Source: Ptiloglossa arizonensis (Eukaryota > Arthropoda > Insecta > Hymenoptera > Colletidae). From it: a DNA stretch of 64,000 nt. This document shows, piece by piece, positions 1-12,859 of this stretch. The notes under the pieces were generated by a model. That model did no database searches and had not been told where the DNA came from. It saw nothing but the letters and a program-made list of their open reading frames with translations. Each line of letters starts with the position of its first letter. Position 1 is the first letter of the stretch. The position numbers and the translations under genes are program-made. Location of the stretch: contig NW_027478396.1 in the NCBI RefSeq assembly GCF_051014685.1, positions 558,001 to 622,000 on the forward strand, read 5' to 3'.

Positions 1-170
1 TGCATCTTAAAGTGTAAACTCGCCCGATTACAAAGGTATGTGTATTTTTACCCTAAGCCTTTGTTGTTATTGGTGTCGAGTATCAGACTTGCGAAAATTT
101 TGATGGTTTCTCAACCATTCTTTAACTTGAAACTCCGATACCTCGCGAACGGATTGGCGAACTCGAGAAG

Positions 171-465
171 TTCCTGTAGCATTTGAATGTAGATACTTGC
201 CCGATAACAATGGTGTGTGTACTTTTCCCCTAGGTCATTCCAGTTATTCGTTTCTAGCATCAGACTTGCGAAAATTTTGATGGTTTCTCAACCATTCCTT
301 AACTTCAAACTCCCGTATCTCGCGAACGGATTGACGAACTCGAGAAATTCCTGTTGCATCTGAAACCAGAAGCTCGTCCGATTACAACGATATGTGTATT
401 TTTGCCCTAGGCCATAGTAGTTATTGGTTTCGAGTATCAGACTTGCGAAAATTTTGATGGTTTCT
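171..465 (+). repeat. Copy 1 of a 5-monomer (885 bp) spaced duplication
   Basis: This stretch and 1,056-1,350 share unusual variants in the same order: GTAGCATTTGAA, TTGCCCGATAACAATGG, TTCGTTTCTAGCATC, then CTGAAACCAGAAGCTCGTCC and ACAACGATATG. The TTGCCCGATAAC motif lies at 197 and 1,082, an offset of exactly 885 bp (5 x 177). It is the only clear higher-order echo I see in the left block. Confidence 0.8.
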
Positions 466-1055
466 CAGCCATTCTTTAACTTCAAACACCGATAACTCGC
501 GAACGGATTGGCGAACTCGAGAAGTTCCAGTCGCCTCTGAAAGTAGATACTTGCCCGATTACAATGGTGTGTGTACTTTTCCCCTAGGTCATTCCAGTTA
601 TTCGTTTCGAGCATCAGAATTGCGAAAATTTTGATTGTTTCTCAACCATTCCTTAACTTCAAACTCCCATATCTCGCGAACGGATTGACGAACTCGAGAA
701 ATTCCTGTTGCATCTAAAAGCAGAAACTCGCCCGGTTACAACGGAATGTGTATTTTTGCCCTAGGCCATAGTAGTTATTGGTTTCGAGTATCAGACTTGC
801 GAAGATTTCGATGGTTTCTCAACCATTCCTTAGCTTCAAACTCCGATACCTCGCGAACGGATTGGCGAACTCGAGATATTCCTATTGCATCTGAAAGCAG
901 AAACTCGCCCGATTACAAAGGTATGTGCATTTTTCCCCTAGGCAATGGTAGTTATTGGTTTCGAGTATCAGACTTCCGAACATTTTGATGGTTTCTCAAC
1001 CATTCCTTAACTTCAAACTCCGATACCTCGCGAACGGATTGGCGAACTCGAGAAA

Positions 1056-1350
1056 TTCCTGTAGCATTTGAAAGTAGATACTTGCCCGATAACAATGGTG
1101 TGTGTACTTTTCCCCTAGGTCATTCCAGTTATTCGTTTCTAGCATCAGACTTGCGAAAATTTTGATGGTTTCTCAACCATTCCTTAACTTCAAACTCCCG
1201 TATCTCGCGAACGGATTGACGAACTCGAGAAATTCCTGTTGCATCTGAAACCAGAAGCTCGTCCGATTACAACGATATGTGTATTTTTGCCCTAGGCCAT
1301 AGTAGTTATTGGTTTCGAGTATCAGACTTGCAAAAATTTTGATGGTTTCT
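1056..1350 (+). repeat. Copy 2 of the 885-bp spaced duplication
   Basis: Partner of 171-465. It carries the same rare CCGATAACAATGG and CCAGAAGCTCGTCC variants. The match fades after about 1,330, where the downstream sequence switches from CTCAGCCATTC to CTCAAGCATTC. Confidence 0.8.
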
Positions 1351-4300
1351 CAAGCATTCCTTAACTTCAAACTCCCATATCTCGCGAACGGATTGACGAA
1401 CACGAGAAATTCCTGTTGCATCTGAAAGCAGAAACTCGTCCGATTACAACGGTATGTGTACTTTTCCCCTAGGCCGTTCCAGTTATTGGTTTCGGGTATC
1501 AGACTTCCGCAAATTTTGATGGTTTCTCAACCATTCCTTAACTTCAAACTCCCATATCTCGCGAACGGATGGACGAGCTCGAGAAATTCCTGTTGCATCT
1601 GAAAGTATAAACTCGCCCGATTACAAAGGTATGTGTATTTTTGCCCTAGGCCATAGTAGTTATTGGTTTCGAGTATCAGACTTGCGAAATTTCTGATGGT
1701 TTCTCAACCATTCCTTAGCTTCAAAGTCCGATACCTCGCGAACGGATTGGCGAACTCGAGAAATTCCTGTTGCATTTGAAAGTAGAAACTGGCCCGATTA
1801 CAATGGTGTGTGGACTTTTCCCCTAGGCCGTTCCAGTTATTGGTTTCGAGTATCAGACTTGCGAAAATTGTGATGGTTTCTCAAGCATTCCTTAACTTCA
1901 AACTCCCATATCTCGCGAACGGATTGACGTACTCGAGAAATTCGTGTTGCATATGAAAGTAGAAACTTGCCCGATTACAAAGGTATGTGTATTTTTGCCC
2001 TAGGCCATAGTAGTTATTGGTTTCGAGTATCAGACTTGCGAAAATTTTGATGGTTTCTCAAGCATTCCTTAATTTCAAACTGCCATATCTCACGAACGGA
2101 TTGACCAGCTCGTGAAATTCCTGTTGCATCTGAAAGTAGATACTCGCCCGATTACAAAGGTATGTGTAGTTTTCCCCTAGGCCTTTGTAGTTATTAGTTT
2201 CGAGTATCAGACTTGCGAAAATTTTGATGGTTTCTCAAGCATTCCTTAAATTCAAACTCCCATATCTCGCGAACGGATTGACGAACTCGAGAAATTCCTG
2301 TTGCATCTGAAAGCAGAAACTCGTCCGATTACAACGGTATGTGTATTTTTGCCCTAGGCCATAGTAGTTATTGGTTTCGAGTATCAGACTTGCGAAAATT
2401 GTGGTGGTTTCTCAACCATTCCTTAACTACAAACTCCCATATCTCGCGAACGGTTTGACGAGCTCGAGAAATTCCTGTTGCATCTTAAAGTGTAAACTCG
2501 CCCGATTACAAAGGTATGTGTATTTTTCCCCTAGGGCTTTGTAGTTATTGGTTTCGAGTATCAGACCTGCGAAAATTTTGATGGTTTCTCAACCATTCTT
2601 TAACTTCAAACTCCGATACCTCGCGAACGGATTGGCGAACTCGAGAAGTTCCTGTCGCCTCTGAAAGTAGTTACTTGCCCGGTTACAATGGTGTGTGTAC
2701 TTTTCCCCTATGTCATTCCAGTTATTCGTTTCTAGCATCAGACTTGCGAAAATTTTGATGGTTTCTCAACCATTCCTTAACTTCAAACTCCCATATCTCG
2801 CGAACGGATTGACGAACTCGAGAAATTCCTATTGCATCTGAAAGTAGGAACTCGCCCGATTACAAAGGTATGTGCATTTTTCCCCTAGGCGATGGTAGTT
2901 ATTGGTTTCGAGTATCAGACTTGCGAAATTTGTGATGGTTTCTCAACCATTCCTTAAATTCAAACTCCCATATCTCGCGAACGGATTGACGAACTCTAGA
3001 AATTCCTGTTGCATCTGAAACCAGAAACACTTCCGATCACAACAGTATGTGTATTTTTGCCCTAGGACATAGTAGTTAATGGTTTCGAGTATCAGACTTG
3101 CGAAAATTTTGATGGTTTCTCAACCATTCTTTAACTTGAAACTCCGATACCTCGCGAACAGATTGGCGAACTCGAGAAGTTCCTGTCGCCTCTGAAAGTA
3201 GATACTTGCCCGATTACAATGGTGTGTGTACTTTTCCCCTAGGTCATTCCAGTTATTCGTTTCTAGCATCAGACTTGCGAAAATTTTGATGGTTTCTCAA
3301 CCATTCCTTAACTTCAAACTCCCATATCTCGCGAACGGATTGACGAATTCGAGAAATTCCTATTGCATCTGAAAGTAGAAACTCGCCCGATTACAAAGGT
3401 ATGTGCATTTTTCCCCTAGGCAATGGTAGTTATTGTTTTCGAGTATCAGACTTGCGAAAATTTTGTTGGTTTCTCAACCATTCCTTATCTTCAAACTCCC
3501 ATATCTCGCGAACGGAATGACGAACTCGAGAAATTCCTGTTGCATCTGAAAGTAGAAACTCGCCCGATTACAATGGTGTGTGTACTTCTCCCCTAGGCCG
3601 TTCCAGTTATTGCTTTCGAGTATCAGACATGCGAAAATTTTTATGGTTTCTCAACCATTCCTTAACTTCGAAATCCCATATCTCGCGAACGGATTGACGA
3701 GCGCGAGAAAATCCTGTTGCATATGAAAGTAGAAACTCGCCCGATTACAATTGTATGTGCATTTTTCGCCTAGGTCATGGTAGTTATTGGTTTCGAGTAT
3801 CAGACTTGCGAAATTTGTGATGGTTTCTCAGTCATTCCTTAACTTCAAACTCCGATACCTCGCGAACGGATTGGCGAACTCGAGAAGTTCCTGTCGCCTC
3901 TGAAAGTAGAAACTTGCCCGATTGCATTGGTGTGTGTACTTTTCCCCTAGGCCGTTCCAGTTATTGGTTTCGAGTACCAGACTTGCGAAAATTGTGATGG
4001 TCTCTCAACCATTCCTTAACTTCAAACTCCCATATCTCGCGAACGGATTGACGAGCTCGAGAAATTCCTGTTGCATTTGAAAGTAGAAACTTGCCCGATT
4101 ACAATGGTGTGTGTACTTTTCCCCTAGGCCGTTCCAGTTATTGGTTTCGAGTACCAGACTTGCGAAAATTTTGATGGTTTCTCAACCATTCCTTAACTTC
4201 AAACTCCCATATTTCGCGAACGGATTGACGAACTCGAGAAATTCCTGTTGCATGTGGAAGTAGAAACTCGCCCGATTACAACGGTATGTGTGTTTTTCCG

Positions 4301-6329
4301 CTAGGCCTTTGTAGTTATTGGTTTCGAGAATCAGACTTGCGAAAATTTTGATGGTTTCTCAATCATTCCTTAACTTCAAACTTCCATATCTCGCGAACGG
4401 ATTGACGAACTCGAGAAATTCCTATTGCATCTGAAAGCAGAAACTCGCCCGATTACAACGGTATGTGTATTTTTGCCCTAGGCCATAATAGTTACTCGAT
4501 TCGAGTATCAGACTTGCGAAAATTTTGATTGTTTCCCAAGCATTCCTTAACTTCAAACTCCCATATCTCGCGAACGGATTGACGAACTCGAGAAATTCCT
4601 GTTGCATCTGAAAGTAGAAACTCGCCCGATTACAACGGTATGTGTATTTTTCCCCTAGGCCATTGTACTTATTGGTTTCGAGTATCAGACTTGCGAAAAT
4701 TTTGATTGTTTCTCAACCATTCCTTAACTTCAAACTCCCATTTCTCGCGAACGGATTGACGAACTCGAGAATTTCCTATTGCATCTGAAAGCAGAAACTC
4801 GCCCGATTACGACGGTATGTGTATTTTTGCCCTAGGCCATAGTAGTTATTGGATTCGAGTATCAGAATTGCGAAAATTTTGATGATTTCTCAATCATTCC
4901 TTAACTTCAAACTTCCATATCTCGCGAACGGGTTGACGAACTCGAGAAATTCCTATTGCATCTGAAAGCAGAAACTCGCCCAATTACAACGGTATGTGTG
5001 TTTTTGCCCTAGGCCATAATAGTTACTGGATTCGAGTATCAGACTTGCGAAAATTTTGATTGTTTCTCAAGCATTCCTTAACTTCAAACTCCCATATCTC
5101 GCGAACGGATAGACGAACTCGAGAAATTCCTGCTGCATGTGAAAGTAGAAACTCGCCCGATTACAACGGTATGTGTAATTTTCCGCTAGGCCTTTGTAGT
5201 TATTGGTTTCGTGAATCAGACTTGCGAAAATTTTGATGGTTTCTCAATCATTCCTTAACTTCAAACTTCCATATCTCGCGAACGGATTGACGAACTCGAG
5301 AAATTCCTATTGTATCTGAAAGTAGAAGCCCGCCCGATTACAATGGTGTTGTACTTTTCGCCTAGGCCATTCCAGTTATTGGTTTCGAGTATTCGACCAG
5401 CGAAAATTTTGATGGTTTCTCAACCATTCCTTAACTTCAAACTCCCATATTTCGCGAACGGATTGACGAACTCGAGAAATTCCTGTTGCATGTGGAAGTA
5501 GAAACTCGCCCGATTACAACGGTGTGTGTATTTTTCCCCTAGGCCTTTGTAGTTATTGGTTTCGAGTATCAGACTTGCGAAAATTTTGATGGTTTCTCAA
5601 CCATTCCTTCACTTCAAACTCCCATATCTCGCGAACGGATTGACGAGCTCGAGAAATTCCTGTTGCATTTGAAAGTAGAAACTTGCCCGATTACAATGGT
5701 GTGTGTACTTTTCCCCTAGGCCGTTCCAGTTATTGGTTTCGAGTATCAGAATTCCGAAAATTTTGATGGTTTCTCAACCATTCCTTAACTTCAAACTCCC
5801 ATATCTCGCGAACGGATTGACGAACTCGAGAATTTCCTGTTGCATCTGAATGCAGAAACTCGCCCGATTACAACGGTATGTGTATTTTTGCCCTAGGCCA
5901 TAGTAGTTGTTGGTTTCGAGCATCAGATCAGCGAAAATTTTGATGATTTCTCAACCATTCCTTAACTTCAAACTGCCACACCTCGCGAACACATTGACGA
6001 ACTCCAGAAATTCCTGTTGCATGTGAAAGTAGAATCTCGCCCGATTACAATGGTATGTGTATTTTTCCCCTAGGCATTTGTAGTTGTTGGTTTCGAGTAT
6101 CAGACTTGCGAAAATTTTGATGGTTTCTCAACCATTCCTTAACTTCAAACTCCCATATCTCGCGAACGGATTGACGAACTCGAGAAATTCCTGTTGCATC
6201 TGAAAGTAGAAACTCGACCGATTACAATGGTACGTGTACTTTTCCCCTAGGTCATTCCAGTTATTGGTTTCGAGTATCAGACCAGCGAAAATTTTGATGG
6301 TTTCTCATGCATTCCTTAACTTCAAACAT

Positions 6330-6765
6330 CCATATCACGCGAACGGATTGACGAACTCGAGAATTTCCTGTTGCATCTGAATGCAGAAACTCGCCCGATT
6401 ACAAAGATATGTGTGTTTTCCCCCTAGGCCTTTGTAGTTGTTGGTTTCGAGTATTAGACTTGTGAAAATTTTGATGATTTCTCAACCATTCCTTAACTTC
6501 AAATTCCCATATCCCGCGAACGGATTGACGAACTCGAGAATTTCCTGTTGCATGTGAAAGTAGAAAGTCGCCCGATTTCAACGGTATGTGTATTTTTCCC
6601 CTACTCCTTTGAAGTTATTGGTTTCAAGTATCAGACTTGCGAAAATTTTGATGGTTTCTCAACCATTCCTTACTTTCACACTTCCATATCTCGCGAACGG
6701 ATTGACGAACTCGAGAATTTCCTATTGCATCTGAAAGCAGAAACTCGCCCGATTACAACGGTGTG
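6330..6765 (+). repeat. Module copy 1 (offset 3,362 bp)
   Basis: About 2.5 monomers that recur nearly unchanged at 9,692-10,127. Shared rare variants are TATTAGACTTGTGAAAATT, AATTCCCATATCCCGCG, GTCGCCCGATTTCAACGG and TTACTTTCACACTTCC. The offset is 19 monomers minus 1 bp. Confidence 0.8.
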
Positions 6766-9309
6766 TGTATTTTTGCCTTAGGTCATAGTAGTTATTGGAT
6801 TCGAGTATCAGACTTGCGAAAATTTTGATGATTTCTCAACCATTCCTTAACTTCAAACTGCCATATCTCGCGAAAGCAATGACGAACTCGAGAAATTCCT
6901 GTTGCATGTGAAAGTAGAATCTCGCCCGATTACCATGGTATGTGTATTTTTCTCCTAGGCATTTGTGGTTATTGGTTTCGAGTATCAGACTTGCGAAAAT
7001 TTTGATGGTTTCTCAAGCATTCCTTAACTTCAAACTTCCATATCTCGCGAACGGATTGACGAACTCGAGAATTTCCTGTTGCATCTGAATGCAGAAACTC
7101 GCCCGAATACAACGGTATGTGTATTTTTGCCCTAGGCCATAGTAGTTGTTGGTTTCGAGTATCAGACCAGCGAAAATCTTGATGATTTCTCAACCATTCC
7201 TTAACTTCAAACTGCCATACCTCGCGAACACATTGACGAACTCCAGAAATTCCTGTTGCATGTGAAAGTAGAATCTCGCCCGATTACAATGGTATGTGTA
7301 TTTTTCCCCTAGGCATTTGTAGTTGTTGGTTTCGAGTATCAGACTTGCGAAAATTTTGATGGTTTCTCATGCATTCCTTAACTTCAAACATCCATATCAC
7401 GCGAACGGATTGACGAACTCGAGAATTTCCTATTGCATCTGAAAGCAGAAACTCGCCCGATTACAACGGTATGTGTATTTTTGCCTTAGGTCATAGTAGT
7501 TATTGGATTCGAGTATCAGACTTGCGGAAATTTTGATGGTTTCTCAAGCATTCCTTATATTCACACTTCCGTATCTCGCAAACGGATTGACGAACTCGAG
7601 AATTTCCTATTGCATCTGAAAGCAGAAACTCGCCCGATTACAACGGTGTGTGTACTTTTCCCCTAGGCCAGTCCAGTTGTTGGTTTCGAGTATCAGACCA
7701 GCGAAAATATTGATGATTTCTCAAGCATGCCTTAACTTCAAACTTCCATATATCGCGAACGGATTGACGAACTCGAGAAATTCCTGTTGCATCTGATAGT
7801 AGAATCTCCCCCGATCAAATGGTATGTGTATCTTTCCCCTAGGTATTTGTAGTTATTGGTTTCGAGTATCAGACTTGCGAAAATTTTGATGATTTCTCAA
7901 CCATTCCTTAACTTCAAATTCCCATATCCCAAGAACGGATTGACGAACTCGAGAAATTCATGTTGCATGTGAAAGTAGAAAGTCGCCCGATTACAACGGT
8001 CTGTGTATTTTTCCCCTAGGCCTTTGAAGTTATTGGTTTCGAGTATCAGACTTTCAAAAATTTTGATGGTTTCTCAGCCATTCCTTATTTTCACACTTCC
8101 ATATCTCGCGAACGGATTGACGAACTCGAGAATTTCCTGTTGCATCTGAAAGCAGAAACTCGCCCGATTACAACGGTGTGTGTACTTTTCCCCTAGGCCA
8201 TTCCAGTTGTTGGTTTCGAGTATCAGACCAGCGAAAATTTTGATGGTTTCTCAAGCATTCCTTAACTTCAAACTTCCATATCTCGCGAACGGATTGACGA
8301 ACTCGAGAATTTCCTATTGCATCTGAATGCAGAAACTCGCCCGATGACAAAGATATGTGTGTTTTCCCCCTAGGCGTTTGTAGTTGTTGGTTTCGAGTAT
8401 CAGACTTGCGAAAATTTTGATGGTTTCTCAACCATTCCTTAACTTCAAACTCCCATATCTCGCGAACGGATTGACGAACTCGAGAAATTCCTGTTGCATC
8501 TGAGAGTAGAAACTCGCCCGATTACAACGGTATGTGTATTTTTGCCCTAGGCCATTGTAGTTATTGGATTCGCGTATCGGACTTGCGAAAATTTTGATGA
8601 TTTCTCAACCATTCCTTAACTTCAAACTGCCATACCTCGCGAACGGATTGACGAACTCGAGAAATGCATGTTGCATGTGAAAGTAGAAAGTCGCCCGATT
8701 ACAACGGTCTGTGTATTTTTCCCCTAGGCCTTTGAAGTTATTGGTTTCGAGTATCAGACTTGCAAAGATTTTGATGGTTTCTCAACCATTCCTTATTTTC
8801 ACACTTCCATATCTCGCGAACGGATTGACGAACTCGAGAATTTCCTGTTGCATCTGAAAGCAGAAACTCGCCCGATTACAACGGTGTGTGTACTTTTCCC
8901 CTAGGCCATTCCAGTTGTTGGTTTCGAGTATCAGATCAGCGAAAATTTTGATGGTTTCTCAAGCATTCCTTAAATTCAAACTTCCATATCTCGCGAACGG
9001 ATTGACAAACTCGAGAATTTCCTATTGCATCTGAATGCAGAAACTCGCCCGATTACAACGGTATGTGAATTTTTCCCCTAGCCCATAGTAGTTATTGGAT
9101 GCGAGTATCAGACTTGCGAAAATTTTGATGATATCTCAACCATTCCTTAACTTCAAACTGCCATACCCGGCGAACGCATTGACGAACTCCAGAAATTCCT
9201 AATGCATGTGAAAGTAGAATCTCGCCCGATTACAATTGTATGTGTATTTTTCCCCTAGGCATTTGTAGTTATTGGATTCGAGTATCAGACTTTCGAAAAT
9301 TTTGATTGT

Positions 9310-9650
9310 TTCTCATGCATTCCTTAACTTCAAACTTCCATATCACGCGAACGGATTGACGAACTCGAGAATTTCCTATTGCATCTGAAAGCAGAAACTC
9401 GCCCGATTACAACGGTATGTGTATTTTTGCCTTAGGTCATAGTAGTTATTGGATTCGAGTATCAGACTTGCGAAAATTTTGAAGATTTCTCAACCATTCC
9501 TTAACTTCAAACTGCCATATCTCGCGAACGCATTGACGAACTCGAGCAATTCCTGTTGCATGTGAAAGTAGAATCTCGCCCGATTACCATGGTATGTGTA
9601 TTTTTCCCCTAGGCATTTGTGGTTATTGGTTTCGAGTATCAGACTTGCGA
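9310..9650 (+). repeat. TTTGTGGTTATTGG module, reference copy
   Basis: A roughly 340-bp segment with a distinctive order: CATATCACGCG, GCCTTAGGTCATAGTAG, CTGCCATATCTCGCGAACGC, ATTACCATGG, then CATTTGTGGTTATTGG. The same order recurs near 24,350-24,680, 29,130-29,450 and 30,370-30,690. Parts of it are found near 6,957, 49,768, 51,365, 59,683 and 62,692. It is a dispersed marker linking distant parts of the array. Confidence 0.75.
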
Positions 9651-9691
9651 AAATTTTGATGGTTTCTCAAGCATTCCTTAACTTCAAACTT

Positions 9692-10127
9692 CCATATCTC
9701 GCGAACGGATTGACGAACTCGAGAATTTCCTGTTGCATCTGAATGCAAAAACTCGCCCGATTACAAAGATATGTGTGTTTTCCCCCTAGGCCTTTGTAGT
9801 TGTTGGTTTCGAGTATTAGACTTGTGAAAATTTTGATGATTTCTCAACCATTCCTTAACTTCAAATTCCCATATCCCGCGAACGGATTGACGAACTCGAG
9901 AATTTCCTGTTGCATGTGAAAGTAGAAAGTCGCCCGATTTCAACGGTATGTGTATTTTTCCCCTACGCCTTTGAAGTTATTGGTTTCAAGTATCAGACTT
10001 GCGAAAATTTTGATGGTTTCTCAACCATTCCTTACTTTCACACTTCCATATCTCGCGAACGGATTGACGAACTCGAGAATTTCCTATTGCATCTGAAAGC
10101 AGAAACTCGCCCGATTACAACGGTGTG
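9692..10127 (+). repeat. Module copy 2 (offset 3,362 bp)
   Basis: Partner of 6,330-6,765. Identity ends near 10,130, where GTGTGTACTTTTCCCC replaces GTGTGTATTTTTGCCTT. That in-register subtype switch is consistent with recombination between misaligned monomers. Confidence 0.8.
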
Positions 10128-12814
10128 TGTACTTTTCCCCTAGGCCATTCCAGTTGCTGGTTTCGAGTATCAGACCAGCGAAAGTTTTGATGGTTTCTCA
10201 TGCATTCCTTACCTTCAAACTTCCTTATCTCGCGAACGGATTGACGAACTCGAGAATTTCCTATTGCATCTGACAGCAGAAACTCGCTCGATTACAATGG
10301 TATGTGTATTTTTCCCCTAGGCATTTGTAGTTATTGGTTTCGAGTATCAGACTTGCGAAAATTTTGATGGTTTCTCAACCATTCCTTAACTTCAAACTCC
10401 CATATCTCGCGAACGGATTGACGAACTCGAGAAATTCCTGTTGCATCTGAAAGTAGAAACTCGCCCGATTACAACGGTATGTGTATTTTTCCCCTCGGCC
10501 ATTGTAGTTATTGGATTCGAGTATCAGACTTTCGAAAATTTTGATGGTTTCTCATGCATTCCTTAACTTCAAACTTCCATATCACGCGAACGGATTGACG
10601 AACTCGAGAATTTCCTATTGCATCTGAAAGCAGAAACTCGCCCGATTACAACGGTATGTGTATTTTTGCCTTAGGTCATAGTAGTTATTGGATTCGAGTA
10701 TCAGACTTGCGAAAATTTTGATGATTTCTCAACCATTCCTTAACTTCAAACTGCCATATCTCGCGAAAGCATTGACGAACTCGAGAAATTCCTGTTGCAT
10801 CTGAATGCAGAAACTCGCCCGATTACAACGGTATGTGTATTTTTGCCCTAGGCCATAGTAGTTGTTGGTTTCGAGTATCAGACCAGCGAAAATTTTGATG
10901 ATTTCTCAACCATTCCTTAACTTCAAACTGCCATACCTCGCGAACACATTGACGAACTCCAGAAATTCCTGTTGCATGTGAAAGTACAATCTCGCCCGAT
11001 TACAATGGTATGTGTATTTTTCCCCTAGGCATTTGTAGTTGTTGGTTTCGAGTATCAGACTTGCGAAAATTTTGATGGTTTCTCAACCATTCCTTAACTT
11101 CAAACTCCCATATCTCGCGAACGGATTGACGAACTCGAGAAATTCCTGTTGCATCTGAAAGTAGAAACTCGACCGATTACAATGGTACGTGCACTTTTCC
11201 CCTAGGTCATTCCAGTTATTGGTTTCGAGTATCAGACCAGCGAAAATTTTGATGGTTTCTCAACCATTCCTTAACTTCAAACTCCCATATCCCGCGAACG
11301 GATTGACGAACTCGAGAAATTCCTGTTGCATGTGAAAGTAGAAAGTCGCCCGATTACAACGGTATGTGTATTTTTCTCCTAGGCCTTTGTAGTTATTGGT
11401 TTCGAGTATCAGACTTGCGAAAATTTAGATTGTTTCTCAACCATTCCTTATATTCACACTTCCATATCTCGCAAACGGATTGACGAACTCGAGAATTTCC
11501 TATTGCGTCTGAATGCAGAAACTCGCCCGATTACAACGGTATGTGTATTTTTGCCCTAGGCCATAGTAGTTGTTGGTTTCGAGTATCAGAACAGCGAAAA
11601 TTTTGATGGTTTCTCATGCATTCCTTAACTTCAAACTTCCATATCTCGCGAACGGATTGACGAACTCGAGAATTTCCTATTGCATCTGACAGCAGAAACT
11701 CGCCCGATTACAATGGTATGTGTATTTTTCCCCTAGGCATTTGTAGTTATTGGTTTCGAGTGTCAGACTTTCGAAAATTTTGATGGTTTCTCAACCATTC
11801 CTTAACTTCAAACTGCCATACCTCGCGAACGCATTGACGAACTCCAGAAATTCCTAATGCATGTGAAAGTAGAATCTCGCCCGATTACAATGGTGTGTGT
11901 ATTTTTCCCCTAGGCATTTGTAGTTGTTGGTTTCGAGTATCAGACTTGCGAAAATTTTGATGGTTTCTCAACCATTCCTTAACTTCAAACTCCCATATCT
12001 CGCGCACGGATTGACGAACTCGAGAAATTCCTGTTGCATCTGAAAGCAGAAACTCGCCCGATTACAACGGCATGTGTATTTTTCCCCTAGGCCATTGTAG
12101 TTATTGGTTTCGAGTATCAGACTTGCGAAAATTTTGATGGTTTCTCAACCATTCCTTAACCTCAAACTCCCATTTCTCGCGAACGGATTGACGAACTCGA
12201 GAAATTCCTGTTGCATGTGAAAGTAGAAAGTCGCCCGATTACAACGGTATGCGTATTTTCCCCTAGGCCTTTGAAGTTATTGGTTTCGAGTATCAGACTT
12301 GCGAAAATTTTGATGGCTTCTCAAGCATTCCTTAACTTCAAACTTCCATATCTCGCGAACGTTTTGACGAACTCGAGAATTTCCTATTGCATCTGAATGC
12401 AGAAACTCGCCCGATTACAACGGTTTGTGTATTTTTGCCCTAGGCCATAGTAGTTGTTGGTTTCGAGTATCAGACCAGAGAAAATTTTGATGGTTTCTCA
12501 TGCATTCCTTAACTTCAAACTTCCATATCTCGCGAACGGATTGACCAACTCGAGAATTTCCTATTGCATCTGACAGCAGAAACTCGCCCGATTACAATGG
12601 TATGAATATTTTTCCCCTAGGCATTTGTAGTTATTGGTTTCGAGTGTCAGACTTTCGAAAATTTTGATGGTTTCTCAACCATTCCTTAACTTCAAACTCC
12701 CATATCTCGCGAACGGATTGACGAACTCGAGAAATTCCTGTTGCATCTGAAAGTAGAAACTCGCCCGATTACAACGGTATGAGTATTTTTCCCCTAGGCA
12801 TTTGTAGTTATTGG

Positions 12815-12837
12815 TTTCGAGTATCAGACTTGCGAAA
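12815..12837. other. Second short dyad (TTTCG / CGAAA) beside the A4T4 tract
   Basis: TTTCG at 12,815-12,819 and CGAAA at 12,833-12,837 are 5-bp inverted arms 13 bp apart. The right arm runs into AAAATTTT, a sequence class known to bend DNA. The pair recurs once per monomer wherever GGTTTCGAG and GCGAAAA are both retained; it is lost in monomers with GGATTCGAG, GGTATCGAG or GGATGCGAG. Structural relevance is inferred. Confidence 0.55.
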
Positions 12838-12843
12838 ATTTTG

Positions 12844-12859
12844 ATGGTTTCTCAACCAT
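12844..12859. other. Per-monomer short inverted repeat (hairpin-capable)
   Basis: ATGGTT and AACCAT are perfect reverse complements separated by TCTC, so each intact monomer can form a 6-bp stem with a 4-nt loop. The element is intact in many monomers across the window. It is weakened in subtypes reading ATGATTTCTC, CTCAAGCATT or CTCATGCATT. The representative copy is given here. Short dyads are common in centromeric satellites, but any role is inference. Confidence 0.75.

Larger units (their letters stand above)
1..5800 (+). repeat. Divergent, weakly ordered satellite block (left end)
   Basis: About 33 monomers keep the 177-bp spacing (phase 142 at both 142 and 5,098) but differ from each other more than those to the right. 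Private variants include GGATTGGCGAACTCGAG, TCCTGTCGCCTCTG, TTATTCGTTTCTAGCATCAG and GATACCTCGCG. No CCAGCG-type monomer is seen until about 5,396. Long-range copies are not obvious apart from one 5-monomer echo. The block looks like monomeric or decayed HOR satellite nearer an array edge; this is a visual judgement without computed identities. Confidence 0.7.
5800..12470 (+). repeat. Subtype-mosaic satellite block
   Basis: About 37 monomers of several intermixed subtypes: CAGACCAGCG monomers, GTGTGTTTTCCCCCTAGGC monomers, CTTTGAAG monomers, and a subtype with CTGCCATACCTCGCGAACACATTG followed by CTCCAGAAATTCC. Short modules recur at 4-, 7-, 15- and 19-monomer spacing, for example CCTTAGGTCATAGTAG at 6,783, 7,491, 9,437 and 10,676. 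Order is partial, so this block looks intermediate between the disordered left end and the HOR domains. Confidence 0.7.

Noticed and set aside
746..988. 80-codon plus-strand open frame in the left block
   Set aside because: It covers one and a third monomers with the satellite's usual frame. Nothing in its composition, start context or neighbours suggests a gene.
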